Below, one piece after another: positions 43,607-51,971 of a stretch of DNA of 64,000 nt (the stretch's first letter is position 1; each line of letters starts with the position of its first letter). The DNA is taken from contig NZ_CP009621.1 of assembly GCF_000973725.1 (NCBI RefSeq), positions 3,465,001 to 3,529,000 of the forward strand. Direction: 5' to 3'. A program made the position numbers and the translations under genes. Source of the stretch: Pontibacter korlensis (lineage in GTDB: Bacteria; Bacteroidota; Bacteroidia; Cytophagales; Hymenobacteraceae). Under the pieces are notes generated by a model. It searched no databases. It was not told where the DNA came from and saw nothing but the letters and a program-made list of their open reading frames with translations.

Positions 43607-43876
43607 TTAGTAACGCACGAAGGGTGTTATACTAATTGATTCATAGTTTTCTGCGATACCAACGAAGTAGTCTCCGATAAAAATTCCGGAGCCACTGCTG
43701 ACAGCACTTGAGCCGGCATGGTAAGTAACCATGTTGCCATCAATTGTGGCATAACCAGCTGGCTGATCATCATATTGCGAAACAGTTTTCACAGTGGCAC
43801 TAGATGGCATAAGTGCAGCCTTTGCCAGGCAAGACTCAGCCAAATGCTTGGATGAATGGTTTAATGTCGAATTCAT
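43607..43876 (-). CDS. Small hypothetical protein
   Basis: 89 residues, not recognised: MNSTLNHSSKHLAESCLAKA at the start, then a glycine/serine-rich stretch (YHAGSSAVSSGSGIFIGDYFVG) and ENYESISITPFVRY at the end. No clear signal peptide. It lies 313 bases downstream of the ABC transporter operon in the same orientation. The frame is short but of ordinary composition; whether it is expressed is unclear. Confidence 0.5.
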   Translation of the reverse strand: MNSTLNHSSKHLAESCLAKAALMPSSATVKTVSQYDDQPAGYATIDGNMVTYHAGSSAVSSGSGIFIGDYFVGIAENYESISITPFVRY

Positions 43877-44189
43877 GTGACGATGGGGTTTTGGGTTCTA
43901 ACACGCTACAAGTATAAGCATGCCCCATTCTCAGAAACAGGAATATTAAATCCTGAAAGTAACATGGCTAATTAAGCTTTATGGTTGTGTAATTAAGTGT
44001 TTATAGTGCTATGGGTTACTCTTTGTTAGCTTTTTTCTGTTGTTCTGTTGAATAATCTTAAAGCGTAACATGTTGTTAAGTAAGTTATTATATATTATAT
44101 AAGGTAGATGGATAGAGGAGTAATGTTGAGATAAGTAGCTTGAAAGGGTTAGTTTGTTTTAAATTGATTACTGCTGAAAAGTAACATTT
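43877..44189. other. Intergenic region, no gene seen
   Basis: 313 AT-rich bases with no recognised element and no clear terminator for the ABC operon upstream. Confidence 0.45.
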
Positions 44190-45272
44190 TTACCTGCTTC
44201 TGGTGGTGAAAATTTGTGTGAAATGATAGCTGCAGGTATAAAGTGCCAGAACTGTCAGGCTTAAGAAACTTCCAGGCAGCGCAACAAGCCACCAGGCAGA
44301 GGTGTTGCTGCGAATGCTGGAGATAGTTCTGCCCCAGCTCACCAGCGTGGAAGGCACACCAATATTGAGAAATGACAGTGTTGACTCCAAAGCCAACAGT
44401 CCTCCTAAACCAAATGTAAAAGCAACAAGCACGGGACCAGCCAGGTTTGGTAAGGCGTGTCGCCACACTAGTTGAAATGGTTTGTTGCCGATGCTTTGGG
44501 CCGCCTCAAAGTATGGAAGTTGCTTGATGCGCAACATTTCGGCCCTGGCAAGTCTCGCTGAAGATGGCCAGTCGCTAAGAACCAGCAATAACATGAGCAG
44601 TGGCAGGGATGGAGGTATAAAAGAAGCCAGCACGAGTATCAGTACAAATCGTGGGATGCTGGTAATTGCCTCTGTCGTTCGCATAACGATCATATCAACA
44701 GGAAGCCGGAAGGGCGCTTGTAAGAAAGTAAACCACCGCCTTATTACTTCTAGTAGCCCCCACAACAGTAGTAATAGGCCTGCTAAGAAGCCAGAAGATA
44801 TGCCTGCGTAGGTAACGCTAAGCTCCAGCTGGTAAACTTGAAAGGGAAGGTACAGGCCATAATACAGTAGAGCTACGACTCCTACTAAGTATAAAATCAG
44901 CCTGTGGCTTGGTAAAACAAGGCCTCTATCTCCTAGAAAACCCGCGACTGTGCCCAACGTTACGCCAAGGAGTGTGGTAAGTAACATCACTGGAAAGCTT
45001 ACTAAAAATGCTGTGCGGGCTCCATACAGTAAGTTTGCTAGTAAATCTCTGCCCAGGCTGTCGGTGCCCAAAGGATGTCCTGCAGCCATTGCCCTTTCAG
45101 TAAAAGGTGCCAAATAAGCATGTTGCACATCGAGGTGGTTAGGGTTGTAAGGCAGGGGAAGCCAAGGCAGTATTATCACCAGAAGCAAAAGTAACATCAG
45201 GTAAGCTAGAGCCAGTCTAAACCCGAACTTGTCTCTCCAAAGTTGTTTTATACTTATCCATACCTGTTTCAT
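44190..45272 (-). CDS. Oligopeptide ABC transporter permease, DppC/OppC type
   Basis: 360 residues, longer than the usual 280-300. An N-terminal helix (LALAYLMLLLLLVIILPWL) and the family segment HPLGTDSLGRDLLANLLYGARTAFLVS are typical. Between LLGVTLGTVAGFLGD and the EAA-loop region (PRFVLILVLASF...ARAEMLRIKQLPYFEAAQSIG) there is an insert of some 80 residues with two extra helices (LILYLVGVVALLYYGLYLPF and ISSGFLAGLLLLLWGLLEVI). The EAA loop itself is intact. It overlaps the stop of the DppB gene by 4 bases, so the two are coupled. Confidence 0.88.
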   Translation of the reverse strand: MKQVWISIKQLWRDKFGFRLALAYLMLLLLLVIILPWLPLPYNPNHLDVQHAYLAPFTERAMAAGHPLGTDSLGRDLLANLLYGARTAFLVSFPVMLLTTLLGVTLGTVAGFLGDRGLVLPSHRLILYLVGVVALLYYGLYLPFQVYQLELSVTYAGISSGFLAGLLLLLWGLLEVIRRWFTFLQAPFRLPVDMIVMRTTEAITSIPRFVLILVLASFIPPSLPLLMLLLVLSDWPSSARLARAEMLRIKQLPYFEAAQSIGNKPFQLVWRHALPNLAGPVLVAFTFGLGGLLALESTLSFLNIGVPSTLVSWGRTISSIRSNTSAWWLVALPGSFLSLTVLALYTCSYHFTQIFTTRSR

Positions 45273-46657
45273 ACTAACTTCTGTTTAAGTCGTGGGTCTG
45301 CCCAGGCATAAGCCAAATCAGCTAATGCATAGGCTACAATCCTAACTATTAGCACCACAAGCACAATTGCAATTAGAACCGGGTAATCTTTGGATAGGAC
45401 CGAGTCAATAAGAAGGCGGCCAATACCTGGGATTGCAAAAATGGTTTCTATAAGAATAGAACCGCTGACAAGTGCTGGAAGAAAGTCTGATACAAGCGTA
45501 ATAAGTGGCAACAGGGCGTTGCGCAAAGCGTGTTGTCTGATTACCTTGTTTTCCGATAAGCCTTTTGCGCGCGCTGTTCGAGAATAATCAGCCAACATAG
45601 CTGCATGCAGAGATGAGTAGAGCTGGTTCGTGATGTATGGCAGGTTAGCAAGAACCATGACAACCAGCGGCAAGGCCATGAACTGTAGCTGCTGGAATAG
45701 CTGTTGCCAAAATGGTAAACTTTCAGAAGTATAGTAGCCCATGCCGTAAACAGGGAAGAGCTGTAAAAAGTCTGGGTTTGCCAGTAATACCAGCAAAAGC
45801 ATTGCTATAATCAGCGTTGGCATGCTGTCGATCAGGAAAAGTAAAGGCATCGTTATGTTGCGTAGCCACCGCATTGATCCTTTCACCATTTGAATGCTAA
45901 GCTCGAGGGACAGCGCCAAGGTTATTAGCATACTACCTAAGAGCAGCAGTAGCGTATTGCCAATGCTTTCCCCAATCATCTCCAGTACTGATCTTCCGGT
46001 GCGGTATGATGTTCCAAAATCACCTGCAATAGCTGCAGTAAGCCAGCGGTGGTATTGGTTTTCAGGCCCATGCCAATTCAGGTCGGGTAGTAGATAAGCG
46101 AATCTTTGCTGCTTCTCTACTAGTGCTTCCAAGGTATAGGCAACGCGACCGGCTTTATCACTTACTGCTGTATTCGTAGCCAAGCGCTGTAAATTGCTGC
46201 AGGCATGCCGCAGTTGCTCCAAGTCTGAAGAATGGCCTAAGGTCTGAAGGAGCAGCTCTATCTCTGGAGTTTTATGCTCTTTAAATGATTGCTCCAGCTG
46301 TCGCGCCTGCACATTGAATTTAACTACAACAGGCCAATTGCCATATTTATAGGCTAGCTGTCGGAGCTGTTCTTGCCTTTGCTCCGGAAAAATCAAACTT
46401 AGCGTGTCAGGTACTACAGAAGGGGAGATGCTGAAATAGAAGAGGGGCAGATGTTGCCCCGTTTTCTGTAGATATGCCTTGTAGGCAGCCTCACGGCTAC
46501 CTTGGCTGCTCTTGCTATAAAAGCTGCCTTCCAAATCAAGTATACGATCCTGTCCAAAAGAACCAGGTAACATCCTGCTCAGCAAAAACACCAGCGTACC
46601 AATTATCCAAAGGGCAGGTATAGCCAGTAAAAGTTTCCTGAGCAGGTGCACGAACAT
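45269..46657 (-). CDS. Oligopeptide ABC transporter permease, DppB/OppB type
   Basis: 462 residues, against about 310-340 normally. The first helix (LLLAIPALWIIGTLVFLLSRMLPG) is followed by a long extracytoplasmic insert (about residues 40-195; e.g. YKAYLQKTGQHLPLFYF, LRQLAYKYGNWPVVVKFN), then the canonical WLTAAIAGDFGTSYRTGRSV, five further helices and the EAA-like loop DYSRTARAKGLSENKVIRQHALRNALLPLI. The insert may contact the substrate-binding lipoprotein. The SBP gene ends 6 bases before its start. Confidence 0.9.
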   Translation of the reverse strand: MFVHLLRKLLLAIPALWIIGTLVFLLSRMLPGSFGQDRILDLEGSFYSKSSQGSREAAYKAYLQKTGQHLPLFYFSISPSVVPDTLSLIFPEQRQEQLRQLAYKYGNWPVVVKFNVQARQLEQSFKEHKTPEIELLLQTLGHSSDLEQLRHACSNLQRLATNTAVSDKAGRVAYTLEALVEKQQRFAYLLPDLNWHGPENQYHRWLTAAIAGDFGTSYRTGRSVLEMIGESIGNTLLLLLGSMLITLALSLELSIQMVKGSMRWLRNITMPLLFLIDSMPTLIIAMLLLVLLANPDFLQLFPVYGMGYYTSESLPFWQQLFQQLQFMALPLVVMVLANLPYITNQLYSSLHAAMLADYSRTARAKGLSENKVIRQHALRNALLPLITLVSDFLPALVSGSILIETIFAIPGIGRLLIDSVLSKDYPVLIAIVLVVLIVRIVAYALADLAYAWADPRLKQKLV

Positions 46658-46663
46658 AGAAGC

Positions 46664-48394
46664 TTACTCTTCTTCTTTTAGCGTAAAAGCACTAACATCG
46701 TAGTTTGGAGAAAGGCCGGAAACCTTAGTGTTTGTAAAGCGGCGATGGATAGCTACACGCTCTTTAATATAGTACATCGGTATAAAAGCGGCTTCTTCGT
46801 GCATGATTTCCTGCAGGCGTTTAAGCAGATTAGCCATCTCAGCCTTGGAGGTGACAGTCGTGCTAATCTGGTTTAGAATGCTATCGCTTTCAGCCGTGCC
46901 GAAACCTGTGTAGTTAATTCCTCCGACACCAGCATAACCTGTATGTAGCAACGGCTTAAAGTTGAAGGCAAAAGGATTGCCTGAAAGGGAGCGGTAGAAA
47001 ATTTCAAACTCGTGCTGCTTTGACTTGCTGGCAAGCAAACTACCCTCCATACCCTGAACCTGTACAGGAATGTTTAGCTTTGCTGCGTTTTGCTGCAGTA
47101 TGATGGCAGCATTTTCGTGGCTGGAGCTTCCGGCGCGATAGATTGCCTCTATGCTAAGTTGCTCCCTTTTGCCATGGATGGTCTTGTACCAGCCATCAGC
47201 TTCACGCGACCAGCCTGCGGTTTTTAAAAGAGTTGCAGCCTTCTCTATGTTAAAGCTGTAAGGAGCCAGTTCCTTATGATAATATTCAGAAACAGAAGGA
47301 GGGATAAGACCAGCCGTAAGCTTGGCGTAGTTATGGTGCGAAGCTTTCATAACACTTTTAGCGTCGAGCAGATGTGCTATAGCCTGGCGTGTTAGTTTGT
47401 CTGAAAACTTAGGCGAGCGTGTGTTAATACCGGCGTAGATGAATTCATATGCATCCGGTGTATGTAAAGCATAATCTTTCAGAAAGGCTTCCTGCTGTTT
47501 TAGTTGGTCAAACTCAGCTGCAGGTATACCTTCCAAAACATCTAGCTGTCGGTTCTTAAGAGCAAGAAGTGCCGTAGTAATGTCTGGTATAACCTGGAAG
47601 CTGACGCGCTGTGGATTGGCTGTCAGATGTTGTGTGTTAGATGTGTTATTCCCCCACCAGTCTTTTTTGCGCGTCAGCGTCAGGTTTTTTCCGTTTTCCC
47701 AGTTCTCCAAGGTATAGCCCCCGCTTCCTTGTAATAGATTTGGATCTCGCCCGTATTCAGGAGAGTTAAACTTTGCTGCAAATGCTTTCAGCTTCTCGTC
47801 GTTTTCAAGCTTAGAGTGCTCCTTGCTTAAATCAGCAACCTGTATATGTTGCAGTAGGTTTTCAGGGTCGAAAAGATAAGCCGGAAGAATAAAGAAGTCA
47901 CCAGTAAGCAACTCCATTTCCGGCGCATACCCGGCGCAAACAAATGTGAAGCGACGCGGGTTAGCTGCATCAATCCTGATGTCTCGGATGAACTCCAGTT
48001 GCGGTTTTAGCCCTTCGTTGTTTAGCAAAGGAGCTTTAGCCACTTTTAGCGTAAAGGCTACATCTTCAGCTGTTACAGGTGAGCCATTGGTCCATTCAGC
48101 TTCTTCTCTAATCTCATAGGTGAAGAGCGTAATGGAATCCTGGCGCTCAATGGTAGGCATGGATTCAGCCAGAAAAGGCTTTATCTCATTTGTCGCCAGA
48201 TCAGCGCTCAGTAGGCTCTGAAACAGCAGGTTTATTATCTGTAAAGCACCGGCGTTGCTATAGCTTACAGGGCTCAGCGTTTCCGGGTCAGTTGCCAATC
48301 GTACACGCACCTCTTCAGGTGCACGCTCCGGCTGGCTACAGAATGTAAAAAACAGTAAGAAGTAGCAAACAAGTGCTAAACTAATTTTTCTCAT
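46664..48394 (-). CDS. ABC transporter substrate-binding lipoprotein (SBP_bac_5, DppA/OppA type)
   Basis: 576 residues. The lipobox is LLFFTFC with Cys after the N-terminal hydrophobic segment MRKISLALVCYFLLFFTFC. The SBP_bac_5 family is seen in VRLATDPETLSPVSYSNAGALQIINLLFQSLL, AEWTNGSPVTAEDVAFTLKVA, LQGSGGYTLENWENGKNLTLTRKKDWWG and LTRQAIAHLLDAKSVMK. It should bind peptides in the periplasm and deliver them to the DppB/DppC pair encoded next in the operon. No ATP-binding subunit (OppD/OppF) is present here, so ATPases must come from another locus. Confidence 0.92.
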   Translation of the reverse strand: MRKISLALVCYFLLFFTFCSQPERAPEEVRVRLATDPETLSPVSYSNAGALQIINLLFQSLLSADLATNEIKPFLAESMPTIERQDSITLFTYEIREEAEWTNGSPVTAEDVAFTLKVAKAPLLNNEGLKPQLEFIRDIRIDAANPRRFTFVCAGYAPEMELLTGDFFILPAYLFDPENLLQHIQVADLSKEHSKLENDEKLKAFAAKFNSPEYGRDPNLLQGSGGYTLENWENGKNLTLTRKKDWWGNNTSNTQHLTANPQRVSFQVIPDITTALLALKNRQLDVLEGIPAAEFDQLKQQEAFLKDYALHTPDAYEFIYAGINTRSPKFSDKLTRQAIAHLLDAKSVMKASHHNYAKLTAGLIPPSVSEYYHKELAPYSFNIEKAATLLKTAGWSREADGWYKTIHGKREQLSIEAIYRAGSSSHENAAIILQQNAAKLNIPVQVQGMEGSLLASKSKQHEFEIFYRSLSGNPFAFNFKPLLHTGYAGVGGINYTGFGTAESDSILNQISTTVTSKAEMANLLKRLQEIMHEEAAFIPMYYIKERVAIHRRFTNTKVSGLSPNYDVSAFTLKEEE

Positions 48395-48441
48395 GTACTT
48401 ACCCTTGGCTAAAAGTTTCTAGGGCAAGTTAGGGAAAAATA

Positions 48442-48600
48442 TTATTCTGATATATCAGTCCAAGTTGTTGCGCCACCAAAAGTTGTTATAGTTTGAGTCT
48501 CTTCAGTCGAAGTGCTCTTGTTGCTAGTGGTATTGTTAGCTTGTGTATTAGCTCCAAGATTTACTAGGTTCAGAAGTAGGGAAATTAAGATAGATATCAT
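48442..48600 (-). CDS. Possible small secreted peptide precursor
   Basis: 52 residues from an ATG at 48600 to a TAA at 48442-48444. The N-terminus MISILISLLLNLVNLG is hydrophobic, the remainder is rich in Asn, Thr and Ser (ANTQANNTTSNKSTSTEETQ) and ends TFGGATTWTDISE. This looks like a Sec or lipid-independent signal plus a short mature peptide, though there are no basic residues before the hydrophobic stretch. It lies 47 bases upstream of the peptide-binding protein gene in the same direction and is divergent from the TPR-like pair. A short frame like this can arise by chance, so confidence is low to moderate. Confidence 0.4.
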   Translation of the reverse strand: MISILISLLLNLVNLGANTQANNTTSNKSTSTEETQTITTFGGATTWTDISE

Positions 48601-48925
48601 TGTTTGGGTCTTTTAGGGTTTATTGTTTTTTCTGTAGCAAAGTTGGTGTTTTGAGTATGACCAAAAAAGGAATGTCTTATAAAGAAAGTAACTATAGAAT
48701 TTACTATTATAATTTTACAGTTATTAATAAAGGACTGGTTAATTTTGTATAGCAACTGATTCAATTTAAATAGTTGTAATCAAAAGTAACATTAGCCTGT
48801 GAAGAATCTGAGTATATTTTTTTATATATGTAAAATTAGCTCCAGATACACCTGCAGTAAAGGAAAAGTTTGTAAGAAGGTAACTTTAACTTTTTGTATT
48901 TTTATTATAGTAGTTTAAAGTTTGA
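48601..48925. other. AT-rich divergent intergenic region
   Basis: About 325 bases between the small peptide frame and the first TPR-like gene. On the minus strand CAACTTTG (one mismatch to TAnnTTTG) lies about 40 bases before the peptide's ATG. No other gene was seen. Confidence 0.45.
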
Positions 48926-50407
48926 ATGGAAGAAATAAGGGTATTAGCGACTTTGAACAGTCATGCTAATTTTAGTAGTACCAGAAGCTTATTTGAGCTT
49001 AGTAAAGGTAAGGAATCAAAACTCTACCAGAATGCATTGAATAATATATATACTGATGATTATATAGCTTCCAAAGCTCTTTACGGCTCCAACCCTAACG
49101 ATGTTCGATACAAAATGCTGAAAGTTAGGTTGAAGAAGAGGCTTTATAACAACCTTTTCTTTGTTGACTATGACAGGTTGAAAATAGGTAAAGTGTATCA
49201 GGCCGAACTTGAATGTTTAAAGCTTCTTCATCATGCACATACGCTGTCAAGGCTATACGAGCTTGATTTGGTATTAAGTAATACTTCTAAGGTAAGGAAA
49301 ATAGCTTTAAAGTATGAGTTTACAAATTTTTTGATTGATGCACTTGAGCTAGAACTAGAGTGTCATACTGAGAGTGGCAACTTTAAAGAGTTTCAGAAAT
49401 GCACTAATGAGCTAACCAAGCTTCTTAAAAAAAAGCTGTATGAGCGTGAAGCAGTAAGCCTTTACCAAACTATAAAGTTGGATGGAAAGAGGTCGGTAAA
49501 GCTAAGACGAAAACATATGGCCAATTTTAGTAGTAGTATCGCAAGGCTATATGATATTTATTGTTTAACAGACTCTTTCGAAGCTTTCTACTCATATTAT
49601 AAGGCTAACATTATCTACAGTGAAATGATTGGTGACTTTGATGCCATTGTAGATTTGACGTTAGATTCCGAGCAAAAAATCTCTGCCGGTAAAATTAATA
49701 TAACTAGGTTCAACAGAACTTTTAACAAGTTTGAGCTTGTATATGCGCATCTAAGAGCAAAGAAGCTGGAACAAGGTCTTCGGTATGCGTCTGAGTTTCT
49801 ACCAGATTTTAAAGAAAACTCTCCGAATTGGTTTGCCTATTTAGAGAACTATTTTCTCTTGGCTCTGCACAGTGCAAATTATGAGTTGGCGTTAAACCTT
49901 TTACACCGAGTTTCAAATAGCGTTAGCATTAATAGGCTTTCTGCTTCTGCTAAAGAAAGGTGGAACCTTTATGAAGCTTATTATTTGCTGATGGCAGGTG
50001 ATACGAGTGGTAGCCTTTCAAAGAAAAACCCCTTTTTACTTTCCTTGCCGGAGTATAGCAAAGACAAGCAAGGGTTTAATGTTGCGATTCTTATCCTTCA
50101 ATTCATTTTTTACTTACACAAAAAAGATACAGAAGCTCTTTTATACAGAATAGAATCCCTCAAGAAATATATTTTAACACATTTGAAAGATACTTTTAGT
50201 CTTCGTAGTAAAATATTTTTGAAATTGTTGATCTTGATTGTTACAGAGGATTATGAACTAAAAATTTGTAGTAGTAAAGGTCAGAAGCTTTATCAGAAGT
50301 TGGTGGATGCACCTACACCGGGTGATGCTTTTGCTGAGATTGAGATAGTGCCTTATGAGCATTTATGGAATCAAATATTGAACATTCTTAAAGAGCACTA
50401 CAACTAA
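48926..50407 (+). CDS. Helical-repeat (TPR-like) protein of unrecognised family, paralog 1
   Basis: 493 residues, no signal peptide or membrane helix, so cytosolic. Residues about 35-80 (KLYQNALNNIYTDDYIASKALYGSNPNDVRYKMLKVRLKKRLYNNL) look like a helix-turn-helix; from residue 90 on it is built of amphipathic helical pairs with TPR-like spacing. It ends DAFAEIEIVPYEHLWNQILNIL. It aligns end to end with the next gene, 13 bases downstream, so the two arose by duplication and form an operon. A peptide-responsive regulator is one possible reading (see findings); no family was recognised. Confidence 0.75.
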   Translation: MEEIRVLATLNSHANFSSTRSLFELSKGKESKLYQNALNNIYTDDYIASKALYGSNPNDVRYKMLKVRLKKRLYNNLFFVDYDRLKIGKVYQAELECLKLLHHAHTLSRLYELDLVLSNTSKVRKIALKYEFTNFLIDALELELECHTESGNFKEFQKCTNELTKLLKKKLYEREAVSLYQTIKLDGKRSVKLRRKHMANFSSSIARLYDIYCLTDSFEAFYSYYKANIIYSEMIGDFDAIVDLTLDSEQKISAGKINITRFNRTFNKFELVYAHLRAKKLEQGLRYASEFLPDFKENSPNWFAYLENYFLLALHSANYELALNLLHRVSNSVSINRLSASAKERWNLYEAYYLLMAGDTSGSLSKKNPFLLSLPEYSKDKQGFNVAILILQFIFYLHKKDTEALLYRIESLKKYILTHLKDTFSLRSKIFLKLLILIVTEDYELKICSSKGQKLYQKLVDAPTPGDAFAEIEIVPYEHLWNQILNILKEHYN

Positions 50408-50420
50408 GTAGTTATATTAT

Positions 50421-51914
50421 ATGAAGGACCTGCGACGACTTGTAAGGGTCATAGAGGAAAATGGCCCAAGCACCAATCCTCTATTAAACTTACAAGATGC
50501 TGATGTGTTGGAAACTAAATTATATCATCTTTTAAAGGAAGATAGAGAATACTCAGAGGAGGAAATTGCACGGACTCTTTATGGCGACAGTAAGCAAGTA
50601 AGCGGATACCGGATGCTAAAATCACGCTTTCGGAAGAAGCTTATTAACTACTTGCATTTTATGGAAATTCCACCTAGCAGACAGAGGACAGGTTATACTT
50701 CAACTTACAAGTGTTTGACGCTTTTGACAGAAGCGCAAGCTCTTTTACTATTTTCTGAAATAAAATTATCACTTAAAGTGTTTGATCAGGCCTTAGCCAT
50801 AGCAAATGAGTTTGAGAACACTGAAATGAAGATCAAAGCACTAGAGGGTAAAAGACGCGTCTTTCAAAGTTTGTCTAACACTAACGAATATACTATTTGC
50901 CATAATGAGCTTATTAAACTTTATGAAATTCAAGATTACGAGCGTAAAGCAGTAGCCTTGTATGACCAGACAATGTTACTAACTAGGGGTAAAACGTCTG
51001 AAAGAGCAAAAATATTCTCAGAATATCCTGAAATTATTAAAGATATTACTTCTTATTGGGAGAAGTCAGGGTCGTCTATGATATTCTCCTACCTCCACAT
51101 TTTGCGTATCGCCTATCTGGAGCAGGCGGGGCGCTATACTGAAATTGCTGAAGAAGTTGCAAACGCCGAAAAGCTTGTTCAGGCAAAGAAAGTAAACTCT
51201 AAGTGGTTTAATAAGGCTTACAGTGCCTACATAAATGTATATGCATTATTGCAGAGCCGTCAGTATAATCAAGGGTTAACCCTGGCGGAGAAAAGTCTGT
51301 CGCATTTTCAGACTTACTCTGCGAACTGGTACGCTTATATGGAAAACTATGTGTTGCTTACTTTACACAGTAAGAAATATGTACATACAGGAAAACTTTT
51401 ATCTGAGGTAACTTACGGTGACTTCATTACTAAGCTTCCAGATATTGGCCTAGAACGCTGGGAGTTATATAGAAGATATTTGAGCTTTATGCTGAAGTTT
51501 GTTTCTTCTGATAATAAACAGGCTATTCCGGGAGCAATTGTTACCCAACTACCCATACTATCAAAAGATAAATCAGGCTTCAACCTAGCCTTGCTGGTGC
51601 TTGATGTTTTGGAGAAGCTGTCAGAGGGTATAATAGATGATTTGGATGTGCAGGCGGAGAGGGTGCGTAAGTATACACATAAATACTTGAAAGGGGAGAA
51701 GGCTGAACGTCCACGGTTGTTTATGCGACTTCTGCACCTGGCTCTCACAAAAGTAGAGCCGGAGGTGGTGCGGGAGCAGGCAGAGAAGCTGTTCGAGAAA
51801 TTGCAGGTTACTCCGCTGCCTGGAGATGCATTTACAGAAGTAGAGGTAGTGCCTTACGAGCACTTGTGGGAATTGGCGTTGCAGTTGCTGGAGCAGCAAC
51901 AGGTTAGGCGGTAG
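50421..51914 (+). CDS. Helical-repeat (TPR-like) protein of unrecognised family, paralog 2
   Basis: 497 residues, cytosolic. It shares with paralog 1 the N-terminal helix-turn-helix-like segment (ETKLYHLLKEDREYSEEEIARTLYGDSKQVSGYRMLKSRFRKKL), the helical repeats with similar landmarks (NWYAYMENYVLLTLHSKKY against NWFAYLENYFLLALHSANY) and the C-terminal PGDAFTEVEVVPYEHLWELALQLL. Composition toward the 3' end is more GC-rich than paralog 1. Function unknown. Confidence 0.75.
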   Translation: MKDLRRLVRVIEENGPSTNPLLNLQDADVLETKLYHLLKEDREYSEEEIARTLYGDSKQVSGYRMLKSRFRKKLINYLHFMEIPPSRQRTGYTSTYKCLTLLTEAQALLLFSEIKLSLKVFDQALAIANEFENTEMKIKALEGKRRVFQSLSNTNEYTICHNELIKLYEIQDYERKAVALYDQTMLLTRGKTSERAKIFSEYPEIIKDITSYWEKSGSSMIFSYLHILRIAYLEQAGRYTEIAEEVANAEKLVQAKKVNSKWFNKAYSAYINVYALLQSRQYNQGLTLAEKSLSHFQTYSANWYAYMENYVLLTLHSKKYVHTGKLLSEVTYGDFITKLPDIGLERWELYRRYLSFMLKFVSSDNKQAIPGAIVTQLPILSKDKSGFNLALLVLDVLEKLSEGIIDDLDVQAERVRKYTHKYLKGEKAERPRLFMRLLHLALTKVEPEVVREQAEKLFEKLQVTPLPGDAFTEVEVVPYEHLWELALQLLEQQQVRR

Positions 51915-51971
51915 CTCCTGAGTTGTTCGAAGATATCAGTTACACCTAGTAGTTTTTTCTTACTTTTCGGG

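Noticed and set aside
48895..48925. TAAAGTTTG box as promoter of the TPR-like gene pair
   Set aside because: The spacing inside the box is wrong (TAnnnTTTG) and it abuts the start codon.
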